A DNA stretch of 64,000 nt from Pinus tabuliformis (taxonomy: Eukaryota; Streptophyta; Pinopsida; Pinales; Pinaceae), in the NCBI GenBank assembly GCA_031772625.1, contig CM062816.1, positions 631,315,269 through 631,379,268 of the forward strand, in the 5' to 3' direction. This document shows positions 58,219 to 64,000 of this stretch, in pieces; the stretch's first letter is position 1; the number at the start of each line of letters is the position of its first letter. A program made the translations under genes and the position numbers. The notes below the pieces were generated by a model. The model had not been told where the DNA came from and made no database searches. It saw only the letters and a program-made list of their open reading frames with translations.

Positions 58219-59137
58219 TGATCCATAAATTTTCGTGGATATTCCATTAGACAGTTCTTCACAACAAATCTGATAATATTATATTAAAAATCTGAGATTC
58301 TACACTATTACAGTTTTATTTAATTTCTAGATCTGTAAAATTAACTATAATTAGTGCATGCATGTAAAAGTAAATCAATCATAAAAGTAAAGAATGAAAA
58401 AAATAAGCTCACACACACATAATACACAAGATATTCTCTTTGGGAAACCCTTTCAGGAGAAAACCTAGCTGGAAGGTGAGACCGCTTCGCTCTCTTTCTC
58501 TGACTAGAAATATGGCTGCAGATATAAAGAAGTAATGTATGTGGCTCGTGGGATGCTATAGCGCATAGATCTTCTCTGTGTTCCCTACCTCCTATCTTTC
58601 TTGGATATCTTTTCTCAACTATGGAACAAAATTCTCTCGAAAGAATGAAATGTCTCTTCCTCCTAGTGGCTAGGTTATAACAAAGCCTGATAGCCTACTA
58701 GTGGTTAAGTTTGACTACATCAACTCTTAACTAGAGTTACAGAATAGACTCTTCTAGAGTCTTTTATATCACAAACATGTGGCTAGACCATAATGGTGGC
58801 TAACGCGACATCCTCCCAAACTATAGGTGTGAAAATAGGAAGGTCAAATTTTGAGTGGCATAAATCTTGCATACAGACTCTAATTGACGCAATTCTTGCA
58901 CCGTTGGAAAGATTTATGTCTGTAGAATTACTTGAAAATGTACTACATTTAAGTGGCAAATGTTTACCCCCAAAAAATGTTGTTTCATGCCTCAAAATGC
59001 TCCTGGAAGGTTTCAGACCCTATTTCGTCAAACTGGGTCCTGCCAGTAAAAATGGTCTCGTGAGCTAATTCCTCCACTTTTTCCACTCCAAATGCATCGA
59101 TATGGATGAAAAAAATATAATGATCCAATTTGGATCA
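58219..59137 (-). repeat. 5' LTR of the outer Ty3 element
   Basis: The plus-strand view begins TGATCCATAAATTTTCGTGG and ends CCAATTTGGATCA, giving TGATCC and GGATCA inverted ends. It aligns with 28724-29635 and the solo LTR at 25072-26004. Confidence 0.9.
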
Positions 59138-62100
59138 TGGAAAGAGTGGGAGGGGTGATCTACTGCCTTTAATAACATAAAGAGACTACATTTTCATGGG
59201 GATTGGGTACAAAATCTAACAATAGAGCCAAATTTCTAGCACTGTGAAAAGGAATGGATATTGTTAAAGTCAAGGGAATAAGAATATTAAAATTCTAACG
59301 GATTCAATAATAATAAATAAAATGACCACTGAGAAAACTATGTCTTATGACTCTTCATTTCTTCCCAGAGAGAAGAATTGTGTTGTAGTTGGAAATTTTT
59401 GAAGAAGTCTCTTTATTTCATATTCGTAGGAAATTGAATGGAGAGGCTGACAAAATGGAAAATCTCAGGGTGGAATTTGAAATTGGAACTCTTAAAATCA
59501 ATGAGGGGAAGGTATTCTCCCTCGTGCCGTAACCCACCATGAATTAACATGGATAGATGGGCCAACCTAGTTGGTGGCCTCATGATAAAACAATTTAATT
59601 CATTTAAACTCTGCAAGCACAAAGGATATGTCATGTTAATAAAGAAGTGTCCACTTGGAAAGGATTGTAAAACAAAATTAGTATATGGTAATTCTATCAT
59701 ACCCATCTCTCTCTTACAAGTTCGTTAAGACCAGGATAATGGACAAATGGATGGCCTTGAATCTCAGTGCTATCGAAATCTACCCACACTCATTAATGTT
59801 GCAGATCCGAACACATCTCCTTTCTTTGTCATTCTTAAATTCGTTGGAGGAAATTTTGGTCTAGTGCCTCATGAAGATCAAGTTTGCAACAGAGTCATGG
59901 ATCAATAGAGATCTTGCATTAGTGGATTCAGGGACATTCATTCTCAAGAGAAACGATGAGGATTTTCCACTTAAGCAAGCATCATTTGGAATATGCTCAT
60001 CTCCTTCTCATCTGTCTTAGTGCACTCATCACCTATGTTAGAACCTGGAGCATTTGGCCATGGTGTCGGAAGAGAGTCATGCATCAGAGTTTGAGTTGGT
60101 GCATTGGAATACAAATATGGAGTTACTATTCAAATTGTTGATGGGAAGGGTGGAGATTCTCTCCAGAAGACTAGATCACATAGAAAGCGAAAGAGAAGTG
60201 AGAGGTAGCTTGGCAGAGGAAAAATTCAAAGGGCTTGAAGCAAGAGTTGAAAGAAAAATCGCAAAGTTGGAGGCACAACTAATTTATAGCAACTTAGAGG
60301 TTTCAGGCTTCGATCTTTTTGCAGATGTCTAGGGGATTGTGTTTGGGGTAGGGTCCGATGTTGAGGAGCATCGAGATGTGCTCAGAATCCTGAGAACAAA
60401 ATAATAGGTATTATATTTTGGGAACCATAACAATTGAAATGGGTAGTATGTGTATCAATATATGATCCATTTTCGCAAGGGAAAGGAGGTGATTCAATAT
60501 GGAACAAATGAAGCTCGACCTTCAAAGGCCATTTAAATTTCTGATTTTCTATGTATTGCAAATTTGTTTTGTTTTTGGGTTAGTTTTTGAGGATCTATGG
60601 AAGGTTTCAATGTAGAATTATAGTACAGAGGCCCTGTAGAGGCAAAAAGATTTTGTTGTGGATATATTGAAATGTTGAAGCAACATAAATAATAGAAGCA
60701 AGTTTTGTAGTAATATATGTAAATGGTTCTTGCCATGCAATCCAACTTATATAATAGAAATCTAATCTTTTTGTTAAAAAAAAAATCTACATTTTAACAT
60801 TATATATTTGTTCTAACCATAATAGGTATGTTAAAAAATATCAATAATAAAAAAGATGTTTTATTTATGAAATTAATATGTTTGTATCAATTTTATTATC
60901 TATAAGATAATAATTTAGTTTTATATTATATTAATCTCATTCACTGTAAAATGTGGATATTTAATAATATAAGTAATAGATGAAATGACACTTTTTAAAA
61001 ATATTTTTTCTAGTCATATTTTCCAAAAATAAGGTAGATATTTTTAAGAATCATAAGCTTAAATTATTTTATTTACAAATTTTGAGTACCTCAGGAATTT
61101 TTAAGGTTTCTAAATCCATTTATACATTTAAAAGTGTATTTTCAATAATTAAAAAATCATAATCTTACTCAAAATTATATTGCCAAATTTTAACCCAAAA
61201 AACCATTTTATTTATCAACTAAATTATAAAAAAAATATAATTTTTAATTATTAATCTCAATTTAATTCTCTTTAAAAATAAAATAAAAATCATAATATTT
61301 TCCATCTTATTTACCATTCATGTTAACTAATCTACAATGCAATAAATCTAAATATACTGAATAAATTATTTATCTTACTACCATAACTAAATGTAGACCA
61401 TTTATCTAACCAACATGACTTTACCTTACACTAAAACATTACTTTAATACATAAATAAATTTAATTAAATATCTACATTTATCTAACCAACATGACTTTA
61501 CCTAACACTAAAACATTACTTTAATACATACATAAATTTAATTAAATAAATAAAAGAAATGAGGATCAAATTTTTTTAAAAGAAGAAAAACTAATATACA
61601 TTCAAAAATATCTACACGGTAAATCATTATCTTTAACAACATGACTATACCTACCACTAATACATGTAATTGATGTATTGTTGTAAAAAACCTAGTTATT
61701 TTATGTTATGTATTATTATAGAGATACTATTTACTCAAGGTTATATGTTTTAAATTAAAATTATAACAATGGTACGAGTCCGAAGATGAAAATTTATAAA
61801 TAAATTTTTTATATATCAATTAAATTAAAGATTTTGAGAATTTAAACATATAGATATGCATGCATTTTATTTTATAGTGAAAAACAATGTGTTTTAATTT
61901 AAGGGATGATATTGTTATTTACAATTTATGGTTGAGTATAGAATGTGTGAATAGCGAATTCTTGTTGTATTTAGATATATAATTATTTTTTCTTAATTGT
62001 TGGTAAATAATATTTTTTGATGAGTTTAAATACATGTTTTAAGTTGTTTTTGTTTAACTTTTTAAATGTAATAATATCAATTTGAAAGCTAAATGATGTT

Positions 62101-62651
62101 TACTTAATTAGAATCGAGTTACGATTGGTCAAAGATAACCTTAATTTTGGTTGTTTGCTATTAAATCTTATATAAGCCTCATGTCAACCCTTAAACACCC
62201 TTTTTCTTCTTTGTGGGGTAAACACCCACGAGGAATTTGAACATGTGACCTTTTCACACAGAGTGCCTTTAAATAACACCCTTTCACCATCAATCCAAAG
62301 CCCCATGGGCAACCCTAAAACCCCTTATTAAACCTTTGATATTGAGTAATGACGTTTCTATTGTTATATCGTTTTGTAGACTAGAATCCCTCCTAGTCCC
62401 ATTTTATTATAATTGCACCCCCTGTCTCCTATATATACTAAGGAGACTTAGTCTTAAAATCATAAAATATTGTCATGTACATTGAATTCATTGTAAAAGG
62501 AGGTTTCCCCCTCGATGAGGACTATAATATGGGTTTCTTACTATTTTTTAAGGCATAAGGTTCATAAAATCTATGTCATCACTAGTTTTTTTTATCATTT
62601 TTAAGGTGCAAGTTTCAGAGCTCATGATCCTTGGGTTTTATTGCTCCAAAT
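59138..62651. other. Gene-poor DNA with one anonymous coiled-coil-like frame
   Basis: The only frame worth noting is 60054-60332 (92 codons, plus): ELVHWNTNMELLFKLLMG then charged heptad-like segments (LSRRLDHIESEREVRG, LEARVERKIAKLEAQL). It looks helical, but I recognise no family and see no neighbouring exons, so I do not call it a gene. From 60780 to 62100 the DNA is strongly AT-rich. Confidence 0.4.
61399..61552. repeat. 77-bp tandem duplication
   Basis: Two near-identical units start CATTTATCTAACCAACATGA at 61399 and 61476. Both contain CACTAAAACATTACTTTAAT. Confidence 0.9.
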
Positions 62652-63200
62652 TGTTAGAAAATTATATATTACACAGCAATGGAACACATAAAATATTGCA
62701 GAAATATAAACACAGAAAATGCATAGAACAAGGGAGACACAGATATACGTGGTTCACCCAGTTTGGGCTATGCTCACGGAGAAACAACCAGTCCTTCGAT
62801 TTATATTATCTAGCAAACTGAAGAGATACAACCTACGGCATATCCGTTGTAATTCCCTCTTCGCTCTCAATCTCCTCTCTCTTCCTCATTCAGAATACAG
62901 ATCTACATAGACACAATACAATTCCCTCATATATAGCGAGGAGTTGCCTTCTAGGGCAAAAAACCCTAAATTAAACATAACTTTTACCATCAAATCTCCG
63001 CCTAATGAACGACCCAAATTGACTACGAAATTACAACATTTTACAAGGCAATTTTACATCTATTCTTAGCTTTGGGGCGTTGCCCCCGATCCCCCCTCTA
63101 GGGGGGGCTCCCAAAAGTTTGCAGCCGCCCCATTTCGAACTGGGGTCCAATGCAGCAATACCTTTGAATACCGAAGATAATCAGGCTCCACACCCAACAC
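62652..63200. repeat. Probable LTR end, copia-type
   Basis: TGTTAGAAAATTATATATTA followed by ACGTGGTTCACCCAGTTTGG, and later a C- and G-rich block (GCGTTGCCCCCGATCC), resembles the start of plant Ty1/copia LTRs in layout. The other end and any internal region are not visible. I cannot set orientation or a right boundary. Confidence 0.35.
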
Positions 63201-64000
63201 AAATAAGTCATCGTGGCCTTTTTGCTATAACGTTTTTTGGATGGCTTCAAATGGTGAAAATTGGAGAATATTGAGGAGAAATCTCTGGCAATATCTGGTT
63301 GAAAAGTTAGATATTGGTTCACTATATTTTCAGAGATTTAATCCAAGGAAGTTAGGGTTCTTGAATGCTCCTGAAATCAAGTCAGTTTGGTATTTTTGCT
63401 ATAATTTTTTTTTATGAGCTTTCAGATTGTGAAACTTGGACCAATTTGAGGAGAAATCTTGTTGAACATCTAAATAAAGTTTCAGGTCGTGGTTTTCTAT
63501 AAGTTTGGACATACATTCTAAGGAATTCCAAATTCCTAAATTCTCCTAAAATCAATTCAAACAGGTTAGTTTGGCATTTTCACAATGAAAATTTTCCTAG
63601 GAGGTTTCTGTTGAAGCCTCAAAAATCGTTGCGACCACATGGGGGAAAACCACCCGATTTGGACCTTGCTTAGCAACTCCTTCTCTGTTTGGTGTAGTGG
63701 CTACGACTGGGGATAATGGGACCAGTTTCCCAGAAAATATTTTGATAGTGTTGGTGGGGTGATATATGATGTAACGGGAAAATGACTAAGCTAAGTGTAA
63801 TCTAATCTAACTAATAAACACATGCATATATCCTAGTTTAACACTATTTAGCTATAAATATACCCGGGAATTAAATACAATATGCAATCTACAATGATGT
63901 CCTACAACAATTGGTAATAAAGATCATTCAACTGCAACAAGAAGTGAAATAGTTTAACAGTAATCGTTTTGGATAAATAGTTAAACAAAACGATTGAGAA
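63201..64000. other. No gene recognised to the window end
   Basis: Short open frames only. TGTAACGGGAAAATGACTAA at about 63769 could be the start of another LTR running out of the window, but nothing else supports that. Confidence 0.4.

Larger units (their letters stand above)
28724..59137 (-). mobile_element. Outer Ty3/gypsy retrotransposon, interrupted by a nested element
   Basis: A minus-strand LTR retrotransposon whose 3' LTR is 28724-29635 and 5' LTR 58219-59137. Its internal region lies in two pieces, 29636-33018 and 56950-58218. It was split by the plus-strand element at 33019-56949, which left ATCTT at 33014-33018 and 56950-56954. Joined in concept, the two pieces place gag and the zinc knuckle before protease, reverse transcriptase, RNase H and integrase, the Ty3 order. 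Bases outside the LTRs are TGGCA on the left and TGGAA on the right, a probable 5-bp duplication with one change. Many stops and frameshifts show it is the oldest layer of the nest. Confidence 0.88.

Noticed and set aside
63769..64000. Possible Ty3 LTR starting TGTAACGGG
   Set aside because: Only the first bases fit, and no partner LTR, primer site or coding region is in the window.
1..64000. tRNA, rRNA, CRISPR arrays, bacterial-type operons
   Set aside because: None seen on either strand. The window is plant nuclear DNA dominated by transposable elements.

Overview
This is plant nuclear DNA, almost entirely transposable elements, and most likely from a conifer. It holds plant L1-type LINEs with an added RNase H domain, several Ty3/gypsy elements with initiator-Met-type primer sites, a plant ARAD-like GT47 glycosyltransferase, a PIP1 aquaporin fragment, and two relics of Penelope-like elements (PLEs) with GIY-YIG endonuclease. 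In land plants such PLEs are best known from conifers; the species cannot be told from the window.

Layout. 1-7.7 kb: gene-poor DNA with two decayed PLE relics (3767-5090 and 7110-7715), each followed by a possible decayed hammerhead ribozyme. 7.7-11.3 kb: AT-rich DNA with local tandem duplications. 11.3-16.4 kb: a minus-strand LINE with an internal ORF2 deletion. 16.7-23.7 kb: a second, nearly complete minus-strand LINE (17001-23437, 12-bp target duplication) inside the second unit of a 264-bp tandem duplication. 25072-26004: a solo Ty3 LTR. 28724-59137: a large nest of elements. 59.1-64 kb: AT-rich DNA, a tandem repeat and a probable LTR start.

The nest reads as layers. The outer layer is a decayed minus-strand Ty3 element with LTRs at 28724-29635 and 58219-59137. 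A plus-strand Ty3 element (33019-56949, 5-bp duplication ATCTT) sits in its protease region. The 3' LTR of the inner element carries two insertions. One is a 188-bp piece (39567-39754) with a well-formed hammerhead ribozyme. The other is a 15.9-kb palindromic element (40090-56000) with a 10-bp duplication (AGGTTAATAA) and terminal inverted repeats, best explained as a non-autonomous Mutator-like (Pack-MULE-like) transposon.

Each ~6-kb arm of the palindrome carries a PIP1 aquaporin 5' fragment, a whole two-exon GT47 gene, a hAT transposase relic and the first ~250 bp of a Ty3 LTR. The left GT47 copy is intact (496 codons plus stop). The right copy has two nonsense mutations and a frameshift. 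The central spacer holds the rest of that Ty3 LTR, its primer site, a leader with five motif-plus-hairpin units, and a gag start. A 190-bp direct repeat ends exactly where the right arm begins, which suggests the palindrome formed by serial template switching and then moved as one unit. The only intact plant gene in the window is therefore cargo of a transposon, and its inverted copy could give a long hairpin RNA.
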